A DNA stretch of 64,000 nt from Patiria miniata (taxonomy: Eukaryota > Echinodermata > Asteroidea > Valvatida > Asterinidae): NCBI RefSeq assembly GCF_015706575.1, contig NW_024037070.1, positions 9,455,598 through 9,519,597 of the forward strand. Reading direction: 5' to 3'. Numbering within the stretch: position 1 is the first letter of the stretch; each line of letters opens with the position of its first letter. The position numbers and the translations under genes are program-made. Shown here piece after piece: positions 45,716 through 58,900 of the stretch. Below the pieces are notes generated by a model that ran no database searches, was not told the origin of the DNA, and worked only from the letters and a program-made list of their open reading frames with translations.

Positions 45716-45960
45716 TTTGGACACGAAGCCTTGTAAGAAATTCTGAAGCTCAAGATGATGCAGCCCAAGACAAAGCCAGTTTTTCAGAACTTCCTATGTG
45801 TGGAATCCACACTTTTGGCTATGAGAATGCTGCTTACTCTACAATCATCATTGTGGGCCATTTGGTTTTCCTTGTCGAGAAGTTTGTGGATGATCATGTG
45901 AAGTTGCTAACTCGAAAAAGAGATGCGTTGGTCGGAGAAAAACCAGAGAATTTATCTTGA
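45716..45960 (+). CDS. Possible alternative last exon of PDPR with a hydrophobic helix
   Basis: A frame of 80 codons plus TGA begins exactly at an acceptor-like site (TTTCCATTTTTAG). Its phase (two bases first) matches a GT inside PDPR exon 16, at 45473 within the last codon before the normal stop (CATG|GTTAAA). Splicing there would replace the terminal Gly with 81 residues, including AAYSTIIIVGHLVFLVEKFV, a plausible membrane helix, then a charged tail ending EKPENLS. The donor is weak. I recognise no homologue. It may instead be an exon of an unseen gene or a chance frame. Without this splice PDPR already ends at about human length. Confidence 0.35.
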
Positions 45961-47941
45961 CCTTTTAATCAGGATGCTCTTCTCAGCTCAGTACCTTTCT
46001 TTTTACTGTCCTCTTTACAAGGTATCTGCTAACTTCTCCGCAGGGCATGCTTCTGAAAATTTCTGGCAAGGGAAATGCAGTGGGCTCTCAGAGGGCAGTA
46101 TAGACAAGTACTAGTATTTTTCGGGCTGTGCTGTGGGCACCCATGTGGGGGGAAAGTGTGAAGCCCACATCTGAAGTGCATTATTGGGCCATAATTACAT
46201 TGTATATAACTCAGGAAGTTGCCTTTACACTTATGGTACAGCTGGCCCACAAAGTTTAATTCTTTGGAATTAATTCACTTAATTAGACAGAATTTGAACA
46301 ATTGATGTTGAACTTGAATTTTCAAGCAAATTGGCAAATCTGCAAGTTAAGTTTTCTCACTGCCATAGTTGTTATCCACAAGTTCATGTGGCACAAAATG
46401 AAGACTTCTTTCTTGCGTTCATGAGCATTAAGGCCACAGAATGAAAACACAGCACCTTTCTATCTTTGGAAACTCATTGTGTGTTTTGTATTTTATTTAT
46501 TGCTCTCTTTTATCGATGCCCATCGTTATTAATATCAATTTGTAATTATAATTGTTGACTAAATTTTGTTCATGATGAACTAAATGCTTTGTTTAAGTTG
46601 TATTGAACTGAATTGAATTGATATCTGAAATTTAACTATTTAAGGGAATGGTGTATAACTATGCTGAAATTTGGAAGTCTCTGAATGGTCAGCTTCTGAA
46701 TGATCCAGCTTTTCAAAAAGGTGACATCAACTCTATGCAAAAGGTTGTTCAAATGAACACCTCAAATTTGCATATGAATTGAATACTCGGGTATGTAGTA
46801 CCTCTAGGCTCTTAAAGCAAAAATCTTGTAATAAACATTAGAAGGCTGAGGGGTGAGTAAAGTTGGCCTCGTGCTCAGTATTCATAAAACCTTCCACATT
46901 ATTGTGGGGTTCCTACATTTTGTTAATCATAAAAATTGTTTTGTACAGTTTGGCATACATGTACTCAGATTGGTAAAGACATTTTTTTAAAATTGAAAGA
47001 ACACTGTCCCACTGTCCCAATGTTATATACTCAATATTTGAGTCCTTGATGTTTAACAGTTTTATATTCTTTTGTTTGGTTATTTGAGGATGAGATGTGT
47101 AAGCTAGCTCAGGTGACAAATGAGTCGTAAATTGAAAAAAATAACCGAAATATTATTGAAGTACTTGTCAAGAGATTAGTTTTCTGGCAATATATTCTTA
47201 AAGTTTTCCAGTTTGAGGTGGAAATATAATTGATCTAGATATTTACACTAAGTTTCAACTTTTTAACAATATTGTATCTAACTTACGTTACTGTAAGATC
47301 TCCATGGAAATTTTGAATACATGGACTTTTGAATTCTATAATAAACTTTTGGGTGCAATTTTTTTAACTCATAAATAGTTTCTTTTGAGGTGTGTTCTTT
47401 GTTCTATTGTTGATGTGACAACAGTAACCCATTGCTCAGTCCCCTAGCCTCAGCCTAATCAATCCACTACTAGCCAAATCTATAAATATAGCACACCACT
47501 GTTAAATGTTGGATGATTTTCACTAAATCAACTTTATAGCATAGTCCAGTTAAATTCACAATGAATACTCTCGAAACTCATCTTTATCTCTATCTACATT
47601 CAGGATTTGAGTTTTGCAAATTTTCTCAAAAAAAATTTGAACTACAAATCAGCTTGGTGCTATTGCTTGTACTAATACTTATTTCAAAATAATAAAAAAA
47701 AAAGCTCCTTGAAAGGCTTCTTCTGCTCAATCCGGGTATTTGGGGGTTTTCCTTAAGGGAGTACGGTTGATATTTTTTATTCTTAATGGAAAATGAATCT
47801 TCATCACTAAAAGATGTTTCAAAGACAGCTTAAAAAAGTGGTCAAGTCTTTTTGTAAACCCATCAGGAAAAACGGAACTTTCACTGTTTATTGCAGAGTT
47901 GAGGAGCACATCACCTTCTGCACCGAGAGAAAAAAAATCGC
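45961..47941 (+). other. Probable PDPR 3' UTR and intergenic DNA
   Basis: AT-rich DNA with polyadenylation signals AATAAA at 46830-46835 and 47340-47345. Near 46600, TTGAACTGAATTGAATTGAT resembles the simple tail of a non-LTR retroposon, but no coding part is seen. No exon is recognised. Confidence 0.4.
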
Positions 47942-48463
47942 TTAAAGGGAATATACATCATTTGCTTTTGCTGTAATTTTTAGAAATGGATGGAATTGGG
48001 GGGTTGAAAATATAAAGCAAATATAGTTACACTGACTTTTTGGAGGTTTGGGGTTCGAAAATGCTATAAAAACCAAGAAAAACGATCATTTTCCTGTAGT
48101 CTGGTTCCCTGACTCCATATAAGAAGAAACAGAGCAGTTTACATAAATTGGGGAATTGTAAGGTCAGGGAACCAGTCTAGCTGGCTCGTACCCGTTCATA
48201 GGTTTGTAATCGATTGCAAACAAGTGCAATGGTCAATTGGGGCCAGTATTTGAAAAAAAGCCAGTTGTTTCCAACGCTGATCGGCCGATCAGCGTTGGAA
48301 ATTGATACAAAAATACCACTTTTCTTGAAAATGACAGTATACCAGGTGCCATAATTTTACAGGATGCTTTAGACGGTCATTTACCAACATCCTATTAAGG
48401 TATTTCGCAAAAACTTGGTAGTTTTATTTTTCGATGTTTGCAAATGTTGTATATTCCCTTTAA
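47942..48463. mobile_element. MITE C with TTAA target duplication
   Basis: TTAA flanks both ends (47942-47945, 48460-48463). The terminal repeat AGGGAATATACATCATTTGC is matched in inverse at the right end with one mismatch. The interior holds a hairpin (TAGTCTGGTTCCCTGAC at 48097 against its inverse at 48163-48179) and a perfect 34-bp palindrome at 48268-48301. There is no transposase. TTAA targeting is known for piggyBac-type elements, but the ends differ from the usual CCCT/AGGG orientation, so the superfamily is open. The ends resemble those of family A. Confidence 0.7.
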
Positions 48464-49900
48464 TAAAAACAAGTTGCTAAGCAAAATACCACGTGATGTG
48501 AATTTGCAAGTTGCAACTGATGTTCTCAACAGCTTTGTTAACCATAAATCGATTTTTTTTTTTAATACAACCCTTGAACTGAGCTGAACTAAAGAGGGCG
48601 CCAATTAAGTGTGCGCGGTAATTTACGACTAGTGTGGACGTTAATTTTTTTAGTTCCGCTGGTAAGTTTATTTTGACTTCTCAGTTTAGTAATTCAAACA
48701 CGTTTCTTTGTGGCATATTGTGAAGTTATTCTGACCAAGGTATAGAGAAGGTTGGACGTTCAGTATCTCATTCCATGCTTTATAATACAATCTATTTTAA
48801 TTTCCAAACCGACACAGGCGACAGGCCCCGGCCGTCACACAGGCATGACTGGTCACATGCACAGCCACGTGGGGTCTGCTGTCAAACGTCTATTTTCGAC
48901 ACAATCGAACACTAAACTAACTCTCATATTTGGCATGGGAAATATCGTAATTATGTAGTTATCCTGATGCAACTTTTAACTGTATCATAAAATCAATGAT
49001 AACTACTCATTGCGAGTGGGTTCAACATGTTCAAACGTATCGTAGGCCTAGCGGGCCTATTTTTACATTTTTATTTATTTTGCAGGTTTTGTTTGTCATG
49101 TTTGTAATTGTATTGTAACTTAAGTTAGCCTAGGCCCGCCGTAGCCTCGTAGGGCCTACTACTACAATCAGAAGGCACTCCGTTAGCCTAGGTCTACTAC
49201 AAAATTGTTATAATTTTACTTTCTGGGATGGTCCGGTCGTGACTCGCCCACATAGTCGCAGTCATCTTCACAAAGAACGGAAAGAATGTTGTATCTGCCA
49301 TTCCTGGCACCACTTTTTTTCATATTGAGATTGAGATGATATATGTAGAAAAAAAAGTCCGCCTGCAACATTCTTTCTGTAAAAAAAACTATTAAAAGAA
49401 AAAAATGGGGAGTTGTAAATGTGATATATAGGCCTAGATTTGCAATGGTGTTTTTGCAATGCCGTAACGATAGCAGTTGAAAAGTTTGTTACGGCTGCCA
49501 TAACGATAGCCGCTACGTAAAAAAAAAATCTTAACATTGTAACAGTGCTGTGTGGAAATTTGTTTTCTGCTCTTTTTTCAGGTTGGGGTAGAATTTTAGA
49601 AATGCAAGATCTTGACACCACTTTTTATCATGTACATTGTATGATGTCAATGGTGGTAAAAAAAATATCACGGTTAGGCTGACACAAATTTTGGACCAAG
49701 TCATTTTTTGTGGAAAATGTTATTGCAAGAAATGTTCAAACCTTTCCAGAGACTTTGTACACAGCGTTTAAAGTGGCATCAGCATGCTGAATTCTTTCCT
49801 ACAAAGGTCCAACTTGATCCATCTTGAATTTTATAAGATTCAGTAAAAGTTCACTTTATATTTTTTTTGAAGAATCTTGGATTAATCAAAGAAAGCCAAG
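48464..49900 (+). other. Region upstream of NUP93
   Basis: No recognised exon. AAAGAGGGCGCCAATTA near 48590 shares the core AGAGGGCGCC found before the UBA2 start. Poly-T near 49860 followed by AAG just before the NUP93 start could be an acceptor for an upstream noncoding exon. The promoter itself is not located. Confidence 0.35.
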
Positions 49901-52900
49901 ATGGAGGTGGACAGTTTTGATGATCTGTTACGGGATGCAGAGCAGCTGACGGCCAATGTGGACAGCGGAGGAGAGCTACCTAGAGTAGAGCGCAACCTCC
50001 ATCAGATTATGGAGACTAGCCAACGTCTGTGGACCAAGACAGCGCAAGTTGGCGTACCAGACGCTGCCGATGTCAAAGCGTGAGAAATCTTTTGAATTTA
50101 ATTTGTATAAATAATATTTTCAAAGTTGAACAAAGATATTGACTGCAGCGGGGATTGAACCTGCGACCTCTGGATTGCTGTTCCGGTGCTCTACCAACTT
50201 GGGGTTCCCTAATTTGTCAGTGTCTTTGTTCAAGGGGCGCTAGTCAGAAGCCATAACCCATATATGCCATGTAGCCAGGGATTACGCCCAAAGTCACGAT
50301 GCTAGCAACATTAGCAATGCTGCTAACATGGAAAATAGCAAACAGGGATCACTCAATGAGGATACAGATTTTTATTAATAATTTGTATCCCCGCAAAATT
50401 AACATCAGTAGGGCATTCAACTTGAGAAGTTTAACGACAATAGAGTCATTTGAGATATTCTTGTTGTTTGTTTCAGGTCAATTCTTCTTGGCTCCAAGGG
50501 ACTAGACGTGCCTAGGATCTCCCAGAGACTGGAGACATTGAGCGCTACCAAGACGTTTGAGCCACTGGAACCCATCGCAGACACTGATATACAGGTGCAC
50601 AAAATTAAATATTTCAAGGCAATCATTCAGTGAGATGTTTATTTCCAAAGTTACTCTGTAGTAGCAAAACATTTAAAGACAAAAATTTTATAGAAAATGC
50701 AGTGCTTGCAATTGTGGATGCATTTTCAAGAAGCAAAAGTTCTTTTCAGAACACCTTTTTATAAAAGGGAAAAATAATTTATTTTTACAAAAAGGATAAA
50801 AAACAAAGAGCTAAGTGGCAGATATATGCAGCATATTTTGGAGCATAAATAATCATTTTACTTTCCTGATTATTCCAGAGTTTTCTGAGAAATGAAAGAG
50901 AGAATGCTGTTCTTGCCGTCATCCAAGAAACCAAAAAGAATGTAAGTACCGTCCTCCTAAATCCTGCCCTTAGACAAACAAGTCATTGTTTAAATATGAA
51001 TATTGTTAATTGAATTCTTACAGTTCTTTGGTGAATAACCGCTCCGTTTCCAGGAAGCTTCTGAGATTAAAGATTTGACAAAAACAGAAATTACTTGCTT
51101 AAAAAAACCAGGTATCAGCTGAAATGCCATGCAAAGCATGCTTCTTGTGACTGCCAAACTCGGCGAAAGTTTTGATTTTGCACATTGCTTTACTGAGCAA
51201 TATTTCTTGCTAAAACACTACAGCTCTTGGACAGTAGATCCTGGATGGAGGGGGGCAAGTGTGGGTAATATAGCTTGCCCAAGGACATACACATCACCAG
51301 CAGCTGGATTTGAACCTGAACCTCTGATAAAAAGTCATGTGGCTTGCTCAAAGACACAGGAACGTGTTCTTATCCCTCAACTTGGGACCTCACACCATGA
51401 CCCTAACCGCTAGAAAACTTGGCTCGCTCAGTCAACTTTTATTAAGTACCAGTCGCACTTTAGCTGGTAACCCATCATCTTTCCTCTCGTCTCCAGACCT
51501 TACAACAGACAGAGAAGCGTTTCTGGGAGACCATGCAATCAGAGTGGCAGGAGCAGAGGCAGCGGATCCTGAACGCCCTGATCAGCTCAGGGGAAGACTT
51601 GCTAGACATCGGTCCTGACACTGAGTCCATGCTGAGTGAGACAGTAGCCATGGATGGCCGTAGTACCATGGATAGCGTGGAGATGGCTTATGCTAGACAG
51701 GTACTAGACAGGCCCCACTCTATGGCGTGTGGACCAAACACAACCTTGCTTAACCATCAGCACATGTATTACATTGTACCACACTGTTTGATGTATTAAG
51801 TTAGCCACATACAACACGTTTAAAACTGCAAACCTTATGTGTGACTCGCATTTGTTTTGGTCTTTAAACTTGGTCTTTCTCCTGTGCGTAGGTTTATCTA
51901 TATAATGACAGAGTTGTGCATGGCGGTGTGCGACCCAACCTGATCCAGCTATTTGAGCAAATCAGCCTTCAGTTTGAAGATAAGGTCAGACAAAATGCTT
52001 TCAAATTTACTCTCAGTAAACTGTATTTTTGAAGAAATATGGGATGGAATTATGTGTGTTTATTTTTTAGTAACATTGTGTTATGCCAGACAAAGCAATA
52101 CCTTTAAAGTACATGCATCATATTAATGTACATTGTATTTTTATTTAAATTTCTATACGATTGTACATACTGTTATGAAGGACACCATTGAAATAAATGT
52201 TTGGGATGATGATGATTATTTGACAGCGTGTGAGTGAGTTGTGGGCTATGGTCAGAGAGATGACGTCAGTACCGCTGATATCCACAGTCGATACAGTGCA
52301 AGCTAGGAGCGCACAGGAAATGCAGATGGCGTTTGTACGACAGGCACGGAGCTACCTAGAAAACAGGTAAATACACTCTTAAAATAATCCCCAATAAATA
52401 TAAACCCAATGTATTTTTACCAGGGACGTTCCTAAATCTTTAAATATCCTCCACTGTAATGGAAACTAATGGCGGCATTCCTCGTAATTGTAAACTTTCA
52501 AATTGCATGAAGACCATGTGAAATAAGAGTGTCGGGGGTCTACCTACCTAAATCTTAAAATCTTAAATAGGCACAACCTGCTATTGCCTTGAAATGATGA
52601 TATGTCACTGTCGATAAATGTCTTGGAATGGTCATCAGTTATGTTATGGAATCCTATTGTCTGATTTCTCACAGCTACCTGAAGTACATCAGCACCATTG
52701 TCGGAGAGAATCTACAACGAGCCCAGGTCGGTGGCATCCCAGGAACCTTCCATCGAGTCCAAGGATTTATGAAAGTCAAACTGCCGCATCCCGTCCCTGG
52801 ACTTGAGGTAAAGCAGCATCTCAAAAACGTTCAGATCTGCTTTGAACTTTTGTTAACTTTCTCTGCTTAGAAAACCCACAAGTATGGTGCCCTGTGATGA

Positions 52901-55900
52901 TAGCAATCCTTGTGCTCGTAGCATAGCAGGACTCTGGACACCAGACTTGTTTTGGCGCTCAGTGGAATGCTGTGCAATGCTAGACACTAGAGGGAGCCCT
53001 GGGTCCTGTGGACCATTTGCTGGTCACGGACCTGGGGTCTGAGGGCAGCATTCAACACTACTATGCAAATTCTCACTGAAGAAAATGGCGTTCTTCAGGA
53101 TTTAAAAGGCTTTTGTTTGATTGAAATCCACAAATTTTTAGAAAAACAAAAACAAAGCAATAACTAAAACAAAATTTGCAAATTGCTGTAGCAACCTTTC
53201 TTATGTATGAACTAAGGTCATGTTGATCACTTTGAAAGCATCGCACTATCATCCCAACCACCATATGATTTTAAGATTGCACGTTGGATATTTTTCAACC
53301 TTTGATAGTAGTTAGCTGAAGACTTTTGTAAAGGATGGGCATTCTAATTAATTAATAAAAGAATTCGACTCTCTGCATGTGGCAGCTGAATATTGGTTAT
53401 GCTAGTTGTCCGTGCACTTTTGTATCAACATTTATTCCCTGTTGGAGAATGTCCTATTTTTGCACAGTACACTGCTTGGGAAAGTTGATATTTTTCATAT
53501 TTTATTCAAACCATTTGTCTTTCTCCCCCTGCCCAGGATGGTGAAGTCAATGGCCAGCCTGTATGGCCTATCATCTATTACTGTCTTCGCTGCGGAGATC
53601 TCGATGCCGTGTTGCATGCCGTACAGAGAGCAGCGTAAGCCAGTTATTGTTAAGAACATTCTTCAATCTAAATCCACCACTCTGTAATAAATCAATGGAT
53701 CAATCACAGCCTTTTTACCTAAGTGGTGTATGTTCAAGCTAGCTGAGGTGGGACTTGAACCAGGGACCTCATGCTTGCTAGTTTCCACAGAAGAACCATC
53801 CAAATGCCGAACATATCCGCCCTTGTTGTAAACACCAGACATATGAACTAAATTTTTCATATTCATATTTGTATGTTTTCAGTCAGGATTTGGGTGAATT
53901 TGAAGAATACTTGAAGGAGTACATGGATAGTGAAGACAGAAGGTAAGGGCTATAAGTTTTCTTCTTTTGAAAAAAATTATATGTTGCAGTTATATGTTGA
54001 GTGAGAATGATCAAGGAGTAGCTTTTTTTTCCTCAGTTAGGATTTCATCCTGTCTTTTATAATGAAACATGTTCTGCCGATGCTTATTATCAGTTTGAAA
54101 AAAAGTTATGTTTTGTCACTATTTGAAAATAAGTTATTTCATGTAGGTTTCTTTTATCAGCCAAATATTGCAAATCATTTTATTAAGCTAGATGTAGGAA
54201 CATTGGTGAAACTTCTCCTACAATGTGACTTTAGTCTATCTGCTCTTTGTTTTTAGTCCATAAAAATGTGATTTTGACCATTTTCAAAAATGACATTGGC
54301 TTTATGACGTTTATGGCGTTTCAAGGGACATTTGTAAAGTAGGCTTTTATTATATTTCCCTCTTTCCAGATTGTCTCCAAACATGCAGACCAAGTTACGG
54401 ATACATTACCGATCTAACGTCAGAAACAGCCCTGATCCATACAAAAGGTAAGTGTCAGTGTTGTGTAGAATTCTGTTCTTTATTCTTTGCACAATTTTAC
54501 GTTGTGCGAAAAAATGCACAAACTGCATCAATGATCAGCTTGGAATGTCTTGATCATTTGTTTATCAGATGTTCAGATGTGGACACTAGTTCTAAGATTA
54601 CATGTAGCACATGTACAGAGTTCTATGAAATCCAACACAGTATGTTTACTGTGTTATGTGGTGAGCCTGAATAAGGCCGTGTCTGAATTACATGGCTACG
54701 GCTGGACACACCACACATGTCTATGGGAAGTGGCTGCAGCAGCTACCATAGGCATGTGTGTAATCTCTAGCCGTAGCCAAGTCATTCAGATACGGCCTTA
54801 TGCGGCTACGGCTAGCAGTTACACATGTGGCAATGGAAGCGGCTGTAGCCAAGTAATTAGGATGCGACCTACTTAAAAAAATGTCTGCGAGTTTGGAAAA
54901 GCGTACTGACTAGCCAAGTAATGTTTATTTCTCATCGTTTCCCTCGTTAACCACACAGAGCTGTGTACTGCCTCATCGGATGTTGTGACACGACCGACAG
55001 TCATTCCGAAGTCATCAGTAAGACAGAGGACTATCTCTGGCTCAAGGTATAGCACATTTCAGGGGGAAAAATTCAACTAGACAACAAGAAGTGAAAGTTG
55101 TCCCAAGCTCATCCAGTGATAGTACTTATTTCCAAGGCCTATTGTATCAATTGCATATGATTGAAGTAGATTTCTAAAATCATTTTTCTATCATTTTATC
55201 CCCAGCTGAGTCAAGTCAGTTTCGTTGAGGAGTCCGGCCCCAGTTCCTTGGACCGTCTGACCCTCCCACAGCTACAGACAACCCTGCTGGAGGAGTATGG
55301 AGAGAATCACTTCAGCGCTCATCAAAACCCTTACCTCTACTTCCAGGTAGGGGTGTAACGATTCATTGATACTTACAATAGACTCTGTGCAGTAAAGTAC
55401 CCCCTCAACTGTTACAAAGAGAGGGTCGGGGGACAATACTGGGAGGGGTGCATCGCCAGCGGCGCATGACGCTCACATTTTTGTTGCAATTAAGAATAAA
55501 AGTAGTAGAGTGTACCTCGCGCCATACGCAAGCAAACCAGTACGTACACGACGTGGATCCCCAATGGAGCTAAAAATGTGCCCATAGCGTCTTCTTGTGA
55601 GTGTCGCGTTTCGTCGGCAATGTGTTTGAATATCCCTCCCAGTGGTCTTTCCAAACTCGCCCTTTAGAACTGTTGAGAGGGTACCTGTGAGTGGGGTTCA
55701 TAGGACATAAAGTTTGATGTTACATATCGTGATGCATATTAAAATGTTAACTCTATATTGTGATACTTATCACAATGTTGTATTATAACATGTCTGCTTG
55801 CAGGTCCTGTTCCTCTCAGCTCAGTTCGAGGCGGCCATTGAGTTCCTCTCTCGGTCAGATCTGCGACTGCGCTGCCATGCCGTGCACACAGCCATCGTCC

Positions 55901-58900
55901 TGTATGAGATGGGGCTGCTTGTTTTGCCAGCAAATATCCAGACGCAAGTTTGTGAGTTCTTACCTTGTGTAAAAACTGATATTATTGCAGGAAGAGTCTG
56001 GGCCAGTTGTTCAGAATAAGTAACTAATGGCCCATTACAAATAACTTGCCAGCAAAGTTTCTTGGTTATTTAGCGAGATGATTCCTTACTCTGTCTCTGA
56101 TTGTATAATTTGTTGTAGTAAGCAAGCATTTGGATGACCCGTCGCCCATGAGGAGACTCAACTTTGCCCGTCTCATCAGCATGTACACATCCAAGTTTGA
56201 GAATACAGACCCCAGAGAGGCCCTGCAGTATTTCTACTTGCTCAGGTAGGGAGGGCTTCCAGTTATTAATGAGATGGAATTTTGATGGAATTAACCTAAA
56301 TTCAATATTGGGTTTTGCCCTTCACCATCATATTTCATGAACACTGTATACTCGGTGTTAATCTGGGTTGATTGTGAAAAAAAAATTTGTGAGTTCTTTC
56401 TTTCTTTAAAGTCATGTCACTACTAAAGTGTTTCTCAATTTGAACCTAATTTCAATATTTGGTTTTGCACTTCTTTGAAAACTTTTTTAAACACTATATT
56501 CAGCCGTGTCCAAGGGCTTGCAAGAACTCACAACTTTTTTTCAGGTAGGACTTGAACCAACAATCTCCTGCTTTGGCCAAAAAAAATACTTCCACTTCTG
56601 ATTACATGCCTTTTGAAAATGGGGTCGAAAGGTCAGATTTTTTTATATTTTGCAATTTTGTTTGTGCTGATTGAATGGAGTATTCACACCATATTCTTAT
56701 TTTCTTCACATTTTCAAATGTCCTATGTTGCACAAAAAGATGCCAAACAAAAGGTTTTAAAAAAAACATCGAACAGTTTTTGAGAAATTCCCCAATCAAT
56801 TGCAAAGAATACCAGTTTGGAGAACCCACCAGTCTGTTGCCCTGTGATGATACCAATCCTTGCGCTCGTAGCATAGCAGGACTCTGGACACCAGACTTGT
56901 TTTGGCGTTCAGTGGAATGCTGTGCAATGCTAGACACTAGAGGGAGCCCTGGGTCCTGTGGACCATTTGCTGGTCACGGGCCTGGGGTCTGAGGGCAGCA
57001 TTCAAGACAAATGTACCTAGTAATTTAAGGTTTGAATTTTCAAATTCAGCATTCCTGGTTTCTTCAAGTTGACACCATTACTCCCACATCCTTCAAAATC
57101 CAAAGTTTTGGAGGATTATGATCAACTTGTGATCGACTTGTGTTGACCTGTGAGAACTTGACTACAAATCTGTCTCCCCTCTCCCCCAACCCCCTCAGAG
57201 GTCTTAAGGATCACCAAGGAGAGAACCTCTTCATCACTTGCCTGAGTGAGATGGTGATAGAGACCAGAGAGTTTGAGACCTTACTGGGCAAGCTGGGACA
57301 GGACGGGACCCGACGGCCTGGCGCCGTGGATAAATTCCAGGCCAACACTCAGCGGATACTGGAGACGGTGGCCCGGGATACGGAGGCTAAGGGACTGTTT
57401 GAAGATGCCGTCAAGCTGTACGATCTGGCCAGGGTGAGTGGGCTTTGTGTCTTCCTTGTAATGAAACTAAACATTCCTGACAAATGCACAGGCACTGTAG
57501 CCTCCAGAAATCTAGAGGAAAAGTGAAAACGATAAAGAAATGTTTGGTTTTATCCCCCCAACACGGAACATCTGTAATTGTATCTTCTTTAATGTACAGT
57601 TTTGTATTCTAGCCTGTCAAACTTTATACTGTGATTGTATTACTAGCCCCTGACTCTTAACTTTGTAATTACTTGGAATACAAACTGGGAAAAAAAGGTT
57701 TTCCATGTAATAAAGCGTACACAAATTTAGACTTTGTTCAGATATATGTATAAAATCAAATATATTGAAGATCAGGGTAGACTCGGGTAGAGCAACTTTG
57801 AGGTATTCTTTGTAGGTTTTGCCACCTTTTCTGGCCTTTATCATGTTTTTTTTTATTGGTGTCTTTTATTTTCGTTTTACCATAAAGAGGAATTGTTTGC
57901 TTTGTTTTGGTTGCAGAATGCAGACAAAGTTCTTGAAATCTTGAATCGGTTGCTGAGTCCGATTGTTGCAGTGCCTAAGAGTGGACAGTCCAACAGACAG
58001 CGGCTGCAGGCCCTAGCTGTGGCTATTGCTGGACGGTGATTTCAGTTTACTTTATTTAGTTTAGTTTGTTGATTTTTACTCAAATAAATGTATATGTTTC
58101 GAATTTAGCATGTCAAAATTTGAAATTCCGTGCATTTTGTATTAATTATCAGCTTGACAAAGATAGATAAGTAGGCATAAAGTACTCCTTTTTGTTTCTC
58201 TGTGTCATTTTTCTTTGTTACCTCACCAAGATGTGGGGTAACAGGTCTACGGACTACAGTAATTTATTTGGCTTTTGTTGCCCCCAGCCCATCTTGGTGA
58301 TTAGTTTTTTATTCTCTTTATTTTCTCCTGGTTATTGTTGTATTTATTGTAGTCTATGTCTATTGTATATTTGTATTCTTTTTCTTTGGCTGAATAAATA
58401 ATAATAATAATAATTTTGTCTTTGTCAACAGGTTCCAGTCTCAGGCTGTCACCGGTAACCAGTCCAACACCAAGTCATTCTACCTTCTTCTTGATCTCAT
58501 GACATTCTTTGATGAATACCACGGCAGAGAGCTCGATCGGGCTCTAGAGGTTGGACAACAAATGCTACGCTTCTTTTAAAACTGTGATTTTCTGACAAAG
58601 AACACCAAAATGTTTCCATCTTTGATGGATTTTCCCAAATCTTGGTCTCAGGCCCAGTTACAGCATCAGGAAATTCTAGGATCCTCAGTCAGCTCACTGA
58701 GGGCTTGTTTTTTTCTTCAGGGCTTTGGAAACAACAAAGCTTATCACTTGTAAACAAATTGTTTTTGTTTTTATTTATTTTGGACATTACAGGCTTTCAA
58801 ATAATAATTATGTGCTGTTTATGCAGCGTTTTGTTTATACCAAAGGTCTCAAAGCACTTCAAAGTTATTATCCCTGTTCATCTGGCCATGAGACCAGTTT

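Noticed and set aside
55948-55950. NUP93 exon 13 donor at CAA|GTTTGT
   Set aside because: Using it puts the next exon out of frame; the GTGAGT donor four bases on restores the family sequence (QVLSKHLDD).
58200-58401. 69-codon frame before NUP93 exon 17
   Set aside because: It is Phe/Leu/Cys-rich and comes from a T-rich retroposon-like tail; no coding support.
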